A stretch of 64,000 nt of DNA. Origin: Roseateles sp. SL47. GTDB lineage: Bacteria > Pseudomonadota > Gammaproteobacteria > Burkholderiales > Burkholderiaceae_C. This document shows positions 8,986 through 18,702 of the stretch, piece after piece. Each line of letters opens with the position of its first letter. Position 1 is the stretch's first letter. The notes under the pieces are model-generated. The model had not been told where the DNA came from. It saw only the letters and a program-made list of their open reading frames with translations, and made no database searches. The DNA is taken from the NCBI RefSeq assembly GCF_026625885.1, contig NZ_CP113068.1, positions 4,402,001 to 4,466,000 of the forward strand, given 5' to 3'. Both the position numbers and the translations under genes were made by a program.

Positions 8986-10587
8986 TCAATACGACTCCGG
9001 CCACGGGGGCGCCAGATAGGGGAAGTCCGTCAGGAAGGGCTTGTCGTTGTGGAGCGGATTCGGCGAGGTCTTGGGTTGTACCGGTGCGGCCTGCCACAAG
9101 GCCGGGTCGCTCAGCAGCTCCAGGTGGTACTTGCGGCCGTTGAACTCCGCATCCATGTCCAGGAACATCGCCAGGAAGCGATTGGCCACCTGGTCCTCCA
9201 GACGCCGGCCAAACGGCCAGGTGCCGGTGGTGTCCATGTCAATGGCGCAGACGTTGGGGATGAAGATCTCCACCGGCCGGCGCAGCGGGATGTCCAGCCC
9301 TTTGGGATTCCAGCTGTCGTCGGGCATGCGCAGCCGCTGGAAGAGCAGTTTCCTGGCCCGAGGAAAGGCGGTCAGCACATGCTCATAGGTCTTGTGCACC
9401 GACACCGGCGAGTGATCATGGTCAAAGCAGGTGGCCAGACCCAGGGCGCTGATGGACGGGCCAAAGCCCCAACCGAGGTGGGCGGTGCGCCGGATGAAGG
9501 TCGGGGCCAGCCAGAAGTTGTTGGCGCCCAGTTGCCGGTTGTCTTCGCGCTCGCTGAAGCCGGCATCTGCAAACGGCTGACCATCCGTGTCCACCAGCTT
9601 GTAATGCTTGAGTTCGTCGTCCAGCCGGAACGCATCCAGCACGCTGCGGGGATGCTCCAGCCAGAAGGGGTGGTCCGGAATGGTCTCCACCTTGTTGGCA
9701 GCCTTGCGCACCCAGCTTTCTCCCCAGGTGTTGACGATGCGGTCCTTCTGCGGCTCCCGCGTCAGGAAAGCCAGCGGAATCTCCAGCGCGATGGTGTTGA
9801 TGTTCTTGCCGTTCTGACAGTCGTAGCCGGAGTAGACCAGCCGGTAGTCCCCGTTCTCGTCTTTGCGAAACCGGTCTCCCTTCCACTCATACGGGCCGGG
9901 GGGCAGGTCCCGCTTGGACCCATTGGGGCGGCCCTTGACATGCAGATAACCCCAATCCGGATCCTTGGGATCGGCATTAAAGAGATCATTGCCCTCCAGC
10001 TCCAGCAAGGTTTTGGGGATGGGCAGCTCGCGCAAATCGGGTCGGGTGTGTGGCACGTGATAGAACTGCGGCGCATAGTTGATGGAGCGAAAGAAGCCGG
10101 TCAGGTCATTAAAGAAGGCATCGTCGCGGCCACCGATGTAGGTCTTGATGGCATGGCCATCCGGCGTGTGGATGTCCAGCACCTGGTTGGTGTCCACAGT
10201 GGTCGAAAAATCCCCACCGGGAAAGCCGAAGAATCGCACTGTCGCCCGTTGTGCTTCGTCGACGGTCACGCGGATCTCGGCCGCACTGGAGGGGCCCAGA
10301 TAGCGCTCCTTCACGGCCTCGAAGTAATGGAGCAGGGTCTCCAGCGTCTGGTCGTCCCCATGCGGCCAGACCGCTCGCGGGGCCGGTGCGATCTGGATGC
10401 GGTAGAGCATGTCGGTATCCAGCGTGCCGGCCGTGGGGACTGCTGCGAAGGTCAACGCGATGTAGACCTTCTCTCCCCCGGTCTTGTCGTCGCTTGGAAA
10501 GCCGAACAGATCGTAGAGATCGGCCGCGCTGACATCGATGTCGGAAAAGATCGTGTTGACGGCATTCGGGTCGTTGTGGTCTGCCAT
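8986..10587 (-). CDS. DUF4331-like protein
   Basis: 533 residues. The opening Ala-Asp-His-Asn-Asp-Pro, then Ser-Ala-Ala-Asp-Leu-Tyr-Asp-Leu-Phe-Gly-Phe, resembles the start of DUF4331 proteins, which begin with a D-H-x-D and a D-(I/L)-x-D-x-(Y/F)-x-F pattern. Other DUF4331-like pieces are the N-T-I-A-L-E-I-P strand and the T-W-G-E-S-W block. Function is not known for the family. No obvious signal peptide. An AAGGAG site 8 bp upstream fixes the start at 10587. It lies 33 bp downstream of the GMC-patatin gene, so co-transcription is likely. The family call rests on recognisable motifs rather than on an alignment. Confidence 0.7.
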   Translation of the reverse strand: MADHNDPNAVNTIFSDIDVSAADLYDLFGFPSDDKTGGEKVYIALTFAAVPTAGTLDTDMLYRIQIAPAPRAVWPHGDDQTLETLLHYFEAVKERYLGPSSAAEIRVTVDEAQRATVRFFGFPGGDFSTTVDTNQVLDIHTPDGHAIKTYIGGRDDAFFNDLTGFFRSINYAPQFYHVPHTRPDLRELPIPKTLLELEGNDLFNADPKDPDWGYLHVKGRPNGSKRDLPPGPYEWKGDRFRKDENGDYRLVYSGYDCQNGKNINTIALEIPLAFLTREPQKDRIVNTWGESWVRKAANKVETIPDHPFWLEHPRSVLDAFRLDDELKHYKLVDTDGQPFADAGFSEREDNRQLGANNFWLAPTFIRRTAHLGWGFGPSISALGLATCFDHDHSPVSVHKTYEHVLTAFPRARKLLFQRLRMPDDSWNPKGLDIPLRRPVEIFIPNVCAIDMDTTGTWPFGRRLEDQVANRFLAMFLDMDAEFNGRKYHLELLSDPALWQAAPVQPKTSPNPLHNDKPFLTDFPYLAPPWPESY

Positions 10588-10620
10588 GAGCAGCTCTCCT
10601 TGCGGTGGGTCCGGGGCGTT

Positions 10621-13600
10621 TCAGCGGAGGAAGACCGACAGGCCCGCGTGCTGCCCCAGCATGCGGTACGCCTCCCACTGGTCATCGTCGAAGAACTGGT
10701 CGGCCGTGCTCTGCTGCGGAAAGACCGGGTGGGTCTGCGCGTAATAACGGACGTCGGTCGGGATGTCCGGGCACAGGCTGGGTTTGATCAACAGCAGCCA
10801 GCTGGGTTCGCTCGGTTGATGGTGATAAACGACCCGGGCCAGGGCCGCATAGTGCCCGCCCTCCCGCTTGAGCTGGGTCAGCGCGCCGATGGCGCCCAGG
10901 TCCACCTGACGGGCGATCCACGCCGGCACTTCGCTGTGCAGTTGGGCCGGCTCCAGCCATTCGATGGTGGCGTTGAAGTCCAGCCGCACCTGGCGTGTCA
11001 GCAGCGCCAGATCATCGAACTGATAGGCCTCGTCCTGCGAAGCGTCGACCGCCACCATGAAAGGCAGTCGTCGTCGAATCAGCTCGTAGAGACCGGTGTT
11101 GTCGAAATGTCCGCCGTCGCTCAGATACCAGAGCAGGCTGGAGGCGCCGGGAAACCACGCCCGCCATTCATCCAGCAGCGTGGCCTGCAGCCGGAAGGCC
11201 GCACCAGGCAGCGACTTGATGCGCCGCCACAGGCCGGGGGGGAAGCGCCCGGGGCGCTGATCCGCCGGGATGCCACTGTCCCACCAGTAGCCGATGCGGA
11301 TGTTGAGCAGCCCCAGCAGCAAAGACTTTGCCAGCGTGGTGCCCCGCCCCAGGCCGGTGGTGTAGGCCGCACCGGAAATGGCGGTCCACTGCCCGAGCTT
11401 GAGCCGCTCCACCTCCACCGCTTGGTCGTCCCGGCGGGCCAGCACATGGAATTGGTTGGGGTCTGGCGCCACCAGCACCGGTGCCACCCCCACACGATGC
11501 ATCGGCGTTTTGTGCTTGGCCGGATCGCGAGGGACCCAGAGCGCGTGATGCCGACGTCCGACACTCAGGCCGGCAGGACCGACACACAGCGACAAGCCCT
11601 TGTCGTCCCGCAACTGCCGGCCGGAGTTCCGGTCCACGGTGTCGTTCACGCAGGCGCCGATCAAGTGCAGGGGGCCTCCGTGGTCCTGCGGCCGGTAAAG
11701 GTCAAAGTCGATGTCATCACCCGGGTCCGAGATATTGATCGGGATTGGCGCGTCCACACCGGGGGGATGCACCCGCGCATCGTTGGACGCCCCCAGGAAG
11801 TTGCGCACCAGCTTTTGGGCGTATCCGGCCTGCAGCGAGGACAGATTCAGAAACGGAAAGATGCGTGCCACCGCCAGGGACGCCAGCAGCGTGCTGGCCA
11901 CCAGCCAGGGACCGACATGCGGCCAACGGAAGGCCCAATGCACCATCGCATCCAGATAAAACAGCAGCAGGAACAGCAGCCCGAAGGCGATGCCTGACAG
12001 CAGCAGCTGCTGCAGCAAGGGTCCGGACGGCAGCAGAGGCGCGGGCTTTCCGCTCAACACCTGCATGGCCATCGAGCGCAGCAATGCCAGCAGCGGCGGC
12101 AGGACCAGCATCGACCAGCCGGTCACGGTGAAGTCCCCCTCCCCGGCCGCCCGGGCCAGCGAGTCCAGCACCACCCAGAACACCGCCAGGGCAAAACCGA
12201 ACAACAGGCTGCCCAGCACCCGCGAGAGGCGGGTCCGGATGATGGTGCTCGGCGGGGTGGGCGGTGCGGACGTCTCGCTGCGCAGTGGTCCGCGCCGGGC
12301 ACGCTCAGGGTCGTCGTCGGGGATGCCCCAGCTGGCCATTTCCTGCGCGGTCCAGGCCAGCAACAGCACCACCAGAGCCAGCGCGCCCCAGGGCAGCAGC
12401 GACGGCACACCGAGCGCAAAGACAGCGCAAGCCAGCAGCGCCACCCACAGCCACAACGGCCGCAGCACATCACGCCCTTCGTGAGGATCCTTCAGGACGA
12501 ACCAATACCCTGACGCCGTCGGTACCACCCCCAGCAGCAACACCAGCACGGGCAAGGGCCACCAGGGTGACAGACCAATGCCCTGGAAGCGCCAGTCCGG
12601 GATCGAAGTCTCCGCCCACCCGTCGATCAGCCAACGTGCCAGCCCGAACAGGCCAAACACCAGGGCCCCGATCCACAGATGCACAAACGCGAGGTTGCGC
12701 AGCACGATGGCCAGATCGTTCTGGAGGTCGGTCCGGCTGCCGCTGTCGATGTAGTTCGCATGCTTGCGCAGCCACCACACCTCCGGTGATGACGGCGTCG
12801 CCAGGATGGAGGCTACCCGCCCGGCCTTGTCCTCCACACAGGCCTCCTGGCGCGTGAACAGGCGTCCCAGGAAGGCCCCTGTATAGCCGCCCCCGGACAC
12901 CGACGACACCATGTCGATCTGGCGCAGGCGGCCGCGCATGGCCAGCGCCTGCAAAACGCCCAGGCAGAAGGTGGCGCTGCGCACGCCGCCGCCTGACAGC
13001 GCAAGGCCCACCGTATCGGCAGGCAACTCGTCCTCGACCGGCGAGGACACGGGCGGCAGGCCTGCCGCTGCACGCCGCAGGCGGATCTCGCCGGCCTCCG
13101 CCGCCCGCAGCGCCCTCGGGTAATCCGGCGAGTCAGCCAACAGCACATCCGCCGCCTTCTCACCAATCATGTAGGTGGGGGTGACGATGAAATAGCCCGG
13201 GATGCGGGGGAACACCGAGGCATCCACCACCCGCAGGCCGGACACCCCGTGCACTCGGAAATCGCTGCTGAGCACGGCATCCGGCTCGGTCAGCGTGGCC
13301 GTGTCCGCCTGCCATCGGTCGGCGCCAATCCGGCAGGTGCCGCAGGCATGGTGCCCCCAGGCCTCGTCGCGGATCCACTGGTCCAGCGCCGGGCCAGCGG
13401 GCAGCCCCGGCTGGACCTCATTGCCGAACACGCTGATCTTCTGATTGATCTCCCGCATCCGTGTGATGGCCTCGGACAAGGCGTCGACGTCCTCGCGCGC
13501 ACCCTCTGCATGGGGGGCGTCGTCGCCTTCATCAAACGAGTGGAAGTCGATTTGGGGCACATCCAGCGGGTCCGCCGTGCGCAGGGTCACCGAACCATGG

Positions 13601-15297
13601 CGGTTGTGGGTGTAGGCCTTGAGGATGACCCAGCTCCACAGGTTGCGTTGCTCCTTGCCTGACCCCTTGTGGGCGTAGAGCACTTCTTTGGAGTAGCCCC
13701 AGTAGTAGCCCCGGAACGCGGCCGGCACGCCGAAGATGAACAGGTCCGGGTCCCGCCGCACGGCCTGGTTGGCCGTCGACGACATCATCAGCGCGAGTGC
13801 GCCGCCGTTGGTGGAATACAACCCAGAGCCATCTTTCAGCCACTGCTGCAGCGCCTGATCCCCCGGCGTGTCGGGTGTGAAGCTCACCCCTTTCAGCGTC
13901 GAGAAATCCCGGGTGGCTTCGCTGATGACGCTCACCTCGTAACGGTCCTGCATGTGCCGGCCCACACCCGGCAGATGCACGATGGGCGCCAGCACCTGCC
14001 CGTGACGGTCCCTGGGACCTTCGATCTTCAGCTTCTCCAAGGCCTGCCGGTCCCCGATGCCGCTCAGCATCAGCACCTGCGGCGAATTGAAGGCGCCGCC
14101 GCAGACAATCACCTCCTGCCTTGCAAACAGTTGCAGCCGCGTCGCCGTTCCCCCGGTGGCGCCGGCCAGCGGGCTGGCACGGTAGAGATGCGCCCCCTGA
14201 AGCAGTTCCACGCCGATGGCGCGTGGCGGGTCGGTGGCGCTCGCGCCGGGTGCGAACACCACCCGGGTGACATGCACGCCGGTTTCAATCACCAGATGTT
14301 CAGGCAGGTCCTTCTGGGTCTGGAGCAGATGCTCCCGCAGGCCAAAACGCCGGTGGCCATCCGTGCCGATCGAGATCAGCGACAGATGGGCCCTCGACGG
14401 CAGGTCCGGGGACCGGACGTTGGGGTCCAGAAACTGCAGCAATTGCAGGTGGGCCAGCGAGCGCAGAAAGGTGCCTCGCTCGTCCTTTCCCCCCAATGTG
14501 GAAAGCGCCACGTCCAGCAGCACCCGCAGGAAGGTGTTGTCGCCCTTGACGATGCTGGCAATCACCAGCGGGTCGATGAAGCTGGTCGGCAGCCAGCCCT
14601 TTTCTCCGTGGCCGCCAGGGTCCAGTTGCCGGCGCGGGTTGATGAAGGTGGCGACCTTGCGGGCCGCCGTCAGCACCGTGCCGAGGGTCTTGCGGCCAAA
14701 GGTGTTGTAGACGCCGTAGTAGAGGCACTTCTCGATCTTCGGGAAGTAGCCCTGCATGTGGTCCGACCGCCACGAGGGATCGTTGGTCCGGTTGGCGATC
14801 CAGTCCCAGTCCGCATCATTGGGCCGGATGATGATCATGGCGTAGTGCGCCGTGCAGCCGCCAATTGCGGCGGTGCGCGGGTACTGGATGCCCCCCTGGC
14901 CCAAGCCTCCCTGCCGTGAGGGGTCCTGGGTCGGTGTGTACTTGGTGTCCCGTTGCTGGCGGGCGTCGTTGTTGTAGTGGCGGACGGAAAAGGTCCAGCT
15001 CATCTGGGCATCTTCTGTCGCCGCGCCGTGGAAGGCCGGCACCACCGCCACCTGCCGCATGCCGCCGGAGGTGTTGTCGCCGGGTTGAATCGGCAGGGGC
15101 TTGCCATCGGGCCCCATGGAGGCGTCCACGCCGGCCTCCAGCACCAGCACCCGCCGCCCGCCCTTGGCCAGGCGGGCCGCGAGCGGGCCTCCACCCGCGC
15201 CGGAGCCAATGACGATGTAGTCGAAGGGCGTGGCCTGCGGGTCACGCGCCTGGGCCAGCAGCGTGGCGCGATCGGTTGGAGCTGTGGCGGCACTCAT
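10621..15297 (-). CDS. GMC oxidoreductase fused to a transmembrane patatin-like phospholipase
   Basis: 1558 residues in one uninterrupted frame. Residues 1 to about 730 are a GMC flavoprotein: FAD dinucleotide motif GSGAGGG at 31-37, a long substrate domain, and the C-terminal active-site block with His649-His650 before A-C-G-T-C-R-I-G, then V-V-D-A-S-V-F-P. From about 760 a patatin domain begins: SGGG oxyanion loop at 768-771, nucleophile Ser801 in S-V-S-G-G-G (the usual first Gly of G-x-S-x-G is Ser), and catalytic Asp1394 in S-D-G-G-H. Between nucleophile and Asp sit several hydrophobic segments (roughly 870-1180) that look membrane-spanning. GMC enzymes oxidise alcohols or aldehydes; patatins release fatty acids. 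The start is 1 bp after the stop of the cytochrome gene. No signal peptide. Confidence 0.9.
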   Translation of the reverse strand: MSAATAPTDRATLLAQARDPQATPFDYIVIGSGAGGGPLAARLAKGGRRVLVLEAGVDASMGPDGKPLPIQPGDNTSGGMRQVAVVPAFHGAATEDAQMSWTFSVRHYNNDARQQRDTKYTPTQDPSRQGGLGQGGIQYPRTAAIGGCTAHYAMIIIRPNDADWDWIANRTNDPSWRSDHMQGYFPKIEKCLYYGVYNTFGRKTLGTVLTAARKVATFINPRRQLDPGGHGEKGWLPTSFIDPLVIASIVKGDNTFLRVLLDVALSTLGGKDERGTFLRSLAHLQLLQFLDPNVRSPDLPSRAHLSLISIGTDGHRRFGLREHLLQTQKDLPEHLVIETGVHVTRVVFAPGASATDPPRAIGVELLQGAHLYRASPLAGATGGTATRLQLFARQEVIVCGGAFNSPQVLMLSGIGDRQALEKLKIEGPRDRHGQVLAPIVHLPGVGRHMQDRYEVSVISEATRDFSTLKGVSFTPDTPGDQALQQWLKDGSGLYSTNGGALALMMSSTANQAVRRDPDLFIFGVPAAFRGYYWGYSKEVLYAHKGSGKEQRNLWSWVILKAYTHNRHGSVTLRTADPLDVPQIDFHSFDEGDDAPHAEGAREDVDALSEAITRMREINQKISVFGNEVQPGLPAGPALDQWIRDEAWGHHACGTCRIGADRWQADTATLTEPDAVLSSDFRVHGVSGLRVVDASVFPRIPGYFIVTPTYMIGEKAADVLLADSPDYPRALRAAEAGEIRLRRAAAGLPPVSSPVEDELPADTVGLALSGGGVRSATFCLGVLQALAMRGRLRQIDMVSSVSGGGYTGAFLGRLFTRQEACVEDKAGRVASILATPSSPEVWWLRKHANYIDSGSRTDLQNDLAIVLRNLAFVHLWIGALVFGLFGLARWLIDGWAETSIPDWRFQGIGLSPWWPLPVLVLLLGVVPTASGYWFVLKDPHEGRDVLRPLWLWVALLACAVFALGVPSLLPWGALALVVLLLAWTAQEMASWGIPDDDPERARRGPLRSETSAPPTPPSTIIRTRLSRVLGSLLFGFALAVFWVVLDSLARAAGEGDFTVTGWSMLVLPPLLALLRSMAMQVLSGKPAPLLPSGPLLQQLLLSGIAFGLLFLLLFYLDAMVHWAFRWPHVGPWLVASTLLASLAVARIFPFLNLSSLQAGYAQKLVRNFLGASNDARVHPPGVDAPIPINISDPGDDIDFDLYRPQDHGGPLHLIGACVNDTVDRNSGRQLRDDKGLSLCVGPAGLSVGRRHHALWVPRDPAKHKTPMHRVGVAPVLVAPDPNQFHVLARRDDQAVEVERLKLGQWTAISGAAYTTGLGRGTTLAKSLLLGLLNIRIGYWWDSGIPADQRPGRFPPGLWRRIKSLPGAAFRLQATLLDEWRAWFPGASSLLWYLSDGGHFDNTGLYELIRRRLPFMVAVDASQDEAYQFDDLALLTRQVRLDFNATIEWLEPAQLHSEVPAWIARQVDLGAIGALTQLKREGGHYAALARVVYHHQPSEPSWLLLIKPSLCPDIPTDVRYYAQTHPVFPQQSTADQFFDDDQWEAYRMLGQHAGLSVFLR

Positions 15298-15298
15298 G

Positions 15299-18200
15299 TC
15301 ACAGCGTCTCCAGGAAGGCCTTCAACTGGCGCTTCTCATCATCGCTGAGACTCTGCGCGAACCAGTGGCCACGGTCCAGAACCAGGTCGGGGCACTTGCT
15401 CGCCCGGAGCAAGGGCTTGCCGGCTTCGCTCAGGAAAGCCTCCAGCGCCTCGCCCCGGTCGTCGGACAGCCCTTCCACCTGCACACGCAGCATCCCGCGC
15501 ACCAGCCCGGACACAGCATGGAACAGATCCAGCGCAGGCGCCTCCGGATTGATGTTCATCAGCAGGTTGACCGGTGTCCCCATCGGAATCGGCCCAAGCC
15601 GAATGTCCGTCAAGCGGCCGTCCACAAAGGCGCTGGCGACATTGCCAATACCCAGGAACACCAAGGCGCTGAGGGCAAACACGATCCGCGCCGCTGTATG
15701 GGCATGTTGCCGGACCAGGAACCACACCCCAGCGGCCAAGGCCACCAGCGGAATCACCCACAGCCAGGGCAGGATGGTGTCGATACCCGTCGCCCGCAGC
15801 AGGGCCGCCGTCAAGGCTGCAAACACCGTGAGCGCGAAACCTGCGAGCTTGGCCCTTCCCACCAACACCAGCACGATGGCCAGGAGTGCTGCCAGCCACC
15901 ACAGCCATCCGGACAGGAAGGCCGTGAGGCCCTTGCCCGCCACCCCTTCAATCAGCGGACGGATGAAGGGGGCACGGAAGTCGATCCAGGAGCGCTCGGT
16001 GGTCCGGTAGATGAAACCCGGCTCATGCGCCAGCGCGGGAAGGCGCTTGCGCAGGTCGCCGGGCCGGCCGCTGCCGACGGCCCGCCGTTCCGGCCAGAGC
16101 AGCTTGTCGACGGCATCGTCGAAGGCGGCGAGCCGCCCTTTGACCGACGGATCCCCGTTGTAGAGCCCCAGTGCGTTGTTGTGGAGCAGCGGCGCGCTGG
16201 TCCAGAGGCTCACCAGCGAAGCGGGTCGGTAATAACCAGGGCCGCCGGCGGGTGGCGCGTAGCTGTCATTGTTGCCCCAGCGGTCCACCCCCTTCTCCGA
16301 CACGAGCAACGGGTTGTAGAAACGCAGCTCGCCCACGGCGGGCAGCGCCTTGTACGTCTCGGAGGAGAAGTTGTCCCATACCTGCCCCTTCATGCCGTTG
16401 GTGGCGACCGAGCGGCCGGAATTGGTGCCCACCAGCGTGATGGGCACGCGGATGTCGTTGGAGAGATAGTTGTCCTTCAGGAAGTCCAAGCCCTTCGACT
16501 GCTCGGCGGAGACGTACGCCTCCAGGCGCTTCACATAGGCCTGGTAGGCCGGGCTGGCCTGGAAGTCATCCCATTCGGCGTAGTCCATCGGCAAGGTCAA
16601 TACGGCGGCCGGATCACTCATGGCCGACCGGCGCCAGTCCCTTGAAAAGCGCCACTGCTGCTGGTCCGGCTGCTTGCTGGAATGGCAGACTGCACAGTGC
16701 TGGAGGAAGACTTGCCGCCCTGGCGCCACCGCAGCCGTATGGACGGCCAGCCGCGCCTGCCCGTCCGCCGTTGCGGCCAGTTTCATGGCCTGGGTGGAGG
16801 TCACGCCCGTCGGCGAGACATAGGTGAAAAACGACTCCAGCTGCGGGATGCGAAACGCCTCGGTGGCCTGCCAGTAGACCGACTTGTCCTGGATGGTGGC
16901 CAGCTCGAAGGGCCGCTGGGGCTTGAAGCCGATCACCGGGTTGTGCAGGTGGCGCCACTGCTCGGAATAGGCGCCGATGTTGAGATACACCCGAGACAAC
17001 GCGCCCTCCACCCCGATGCTGTCTGCGCCGTCCAGCAGCACGCGGGGTGTATGGCGCGGGTTGGTGAGGACATTGGGCGCGTCCTCGATGCCGCGTTGCC
17101 GCAGGTTGGAGGCGCTCTGCAACTCCGGTGGATTCAGCTTGGCCCGGCCCAGACGCGGGTTCAACTCGAATATCGCGGTGATGGTGTTGGCGTTGTTGAT
17201 GTGGTCGGTGCTGACCAGTGACGTGTCAATCGTGCCCGGCTGCTGGCTGGCCACGAACTGCCAGAGGAAGCTGCTGGGCGTCTTGAGGTTGGAGAAGGCT
17301 TTGTCCGGTGTCCAGTACTGGGAGCCGATGGTGCTGGACATGTTGGCCCAACCCGGATTCGCCGGGTCGGCGGGCGGGTTCAGCGGATGCGGCCCCACAT
17401 GGCAGAAGGCGCAGGCCATGCTGATGCGGAACGGGCGCACCAGCTTGGGATCGGCCCGGATGCGGTCGTCGGTGTAGTAGGCGTCCTGGGTCGGGCTCTT
17501 CAGCACCCGTTCGTTCCAGTAGGCACGGGCCTGTTCCGCCGCCTTGGAATCTCCGAAGAAATCGGGGTTGAGCATCAGCCGCAGCCCGACCACGCCGGAC
17601 GGGTAACCGTAGACCAGCGGGTCGATGCCGTCATTGGGCATCTGCTTGATGGTCTCGTCATAAAGCTTCTGGTCGCCGATGCGGAAGAACTCGGTGTAGG
17701 CCGCGCCCTTGTGACTGGCCGGCGGCTTGACCACTTCCGCCAGCTTGCCGGTCTTTGCGTCGATGTCGGTGGCCGGCTGCTGCAGCTTGATCTTGTCGCC
17801 GTCGGGCTGGTCCAGATAGAGCCCGAGGACCCGTCGGGCGGGGTCGGTCTGCGCGCGCATGCCGGGCTGGTTGATCAGGCCGGCTTCCTTGAAACGGGCC
17901 GCGCGCTGGCGGGAGTCGATCAGGATGAGAAAGTCCGCAATGCCATAGCCGTTCTCCTGCAGCCAGCCCCAGAACGCATCATTGCCCTCGCCCCACAGCA
18001 TCCAGGTGTTCTGGCCGCGGATGGCCTGGCGCGCCGCGTCGGGCACTGCCTGGCCGTCGAAATAATCAATCGGCCGCAGCTTGCCATCCGGCCCCACCAC
18101 CTGGTCCACCTCGCTGAACAGGTTGCGCATCTCGGTGGGAAAGCACATCTTGATGCGGTGGTAGAGCGTGGACCCGTTGGGGCTGCGGCTGCCACTTGCG

Positions 18201-18559
18201 GCCTCGTCACCGGGGGCTGCGGCCTCGATGCGGTCGGACAGCTTCTCCCACCCGGGCTGGGAGCGCGGCGTGAGGCCAGCGGCCGGATAACGCGCCCGGA
18301 GTTCTTCCAGTGACGGGTGGGCGCTGCGTCCGTCAGGGGCGGAGGCCGATCCGTGGGCGGGCGCGCTCGCGGCGGAAGGCGCCGCCTTGGGCACAGGTGC
18401 GGTCGTGGAAGCCGGGGCCGGTCCGGGCCAGCTTGTCAACGCTGCAAGCGCGGCCATCAGCGCGCCAGTGGCCAGCACTGCGCCCGCGCGACGGGTCACT
18501 CGAAAACGCATCAATCGTGCCACCCGGGTCTGCCAGGCCGCGACCATTCCAACCAGCAT
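15299..18559 (-). CDS. Di-heme c-type cytochrome, peroxidase/RoxA-like, with C-terminal membrane domain
   Basis: 1086 residues. An N-terminal hydrophobic segment (about residues 25-45) exports the protein, and an Ala/Pro/Ser-rich linker follows. Two covalent heme sites are visible: C-A-F-C-H starting at Cys383 and C-A-V-C-H starting at Cys622. Two widely spaced CxxCH motifs in a large protein resemble the di-heme peroxidase superfamily that includes rubber oxygenase RoxA and the Pseudomonas fatty-acid dioxygenases. After about residue 900 come three or four transmembrane helices and a soluble tail, which those proteins lack. The start at 18559 has a GGAGG site 7 bp upstream; the open frame extends to 18763 but overlaps the regulator gene. 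It is coupled to the GMC-patatin gene, a possible electron donor. Confidence 0.85.
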   Translation of the reverse strand: MLVGMVAAWQTRVARLMRFRVTRRAGAVLATGALMAALAALTSWPGPAPASTTAPVPKAAPSAASAPAHGSASAPDGRSAHPSLEELRARYPAAGLTPRSQPGWEKLSDRIEAAAPGDEAASGSRSPNGSTLYHRIKMCFPTEMRNLFSEVDQVVGPDGKLRPIDYFDGQAVPDAARQAIRGQNTWMLWGEGNDAFWGWLQENGYGIADFLILIDSRQRAARFKEAGLINQPGMRAQTDPARRVLGLYLDQPDGDKIKLQQPATDIDAKTGKLAEVVKPPASHKGAAYTEFFRIGDQKLYDETIKQMPNDGIDPLVYGYPSGVVGLRLMLNPDFFGDSKAAEQARAYWNERVLKSPTQDAYYTDDRIRADPKLVRPFRISMACAFCHVGPHPLNPPADPANPGWANMSSTIGSQYWTPDKAFSNLKTPSSFLWQFVASQQPGTIDTSLVSTDHINNANTITAIFELNPRLGRAKLNPPELQSASNLRQRGIEDAPNVLTNPRHTPRVLLDGADSIGVEGALSRVYLNIGAYSEQWRHLHNPVIGFKPQRPFELATIQDKSVYWQATEAFRIPQLESFFTYVSPTGVTSTQAMKLAATADGQARLAVHTAAVAPGRQVFLQHCAVCHSSKQPDQQQWRFSRDWRRSAMSDPAAVLTLPMDYAEWDDFQASPAYQAYVKRLEAYVSAEQSKGLDFLKDNYLSNDIRVPITLVGTNSGRSVATNGMKGQVWDNFSSETYKALPAVGELRFYNPLLVSEKGVDRWGNNDSYAPPAGGPGYYRPASLVSLWTSAPLLHNNALGLYNGDPSVKGRLAAFDDAVDKLLWPERRAVGSGRPGDLRKRLPALAHEPGFIYRTTERSWIDFRAPFIRPLIEGVAGKGLTAFLSGWLWWLAALLAIVLVLVGRAKLAGFALTVFAALTAALLRATGIDTILPWLWVIPLVALAAGVWFLVRQHAHTAARIVFALSALVFLGIGNVASAFVDGRLTDIRLGPIPMGTPVNLLMNINPEAPALDLFHAVSGLVRGMLRVQVEGLSDDRGEALEAFLSEAGKPLLRASKCPDLVLDRGHWFAQSLSDDEKRQLKAFLETL

Positions 18560-18702
18560 GGTGCATCCTCCGTGGACCCGAGATTGCCGCGCAGCATCCG
18601 GCCTTGGGGGACCGTGTGGATTGAAGCTTGGCCGACGTGACGTTGAATGCCCAGAATTGCAGGAGTCCCCGCACTGCGCTTCCGCAGATTGGAGGATGCG
18701 CT

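Noticed and set aside
8971..11997. 1008-codon plus-strand open frame
   Set aside because: It is antisense to DUF4331 and GMC-patatin, both with strong motifs and ribosome binding sites. Its translation has no family features.
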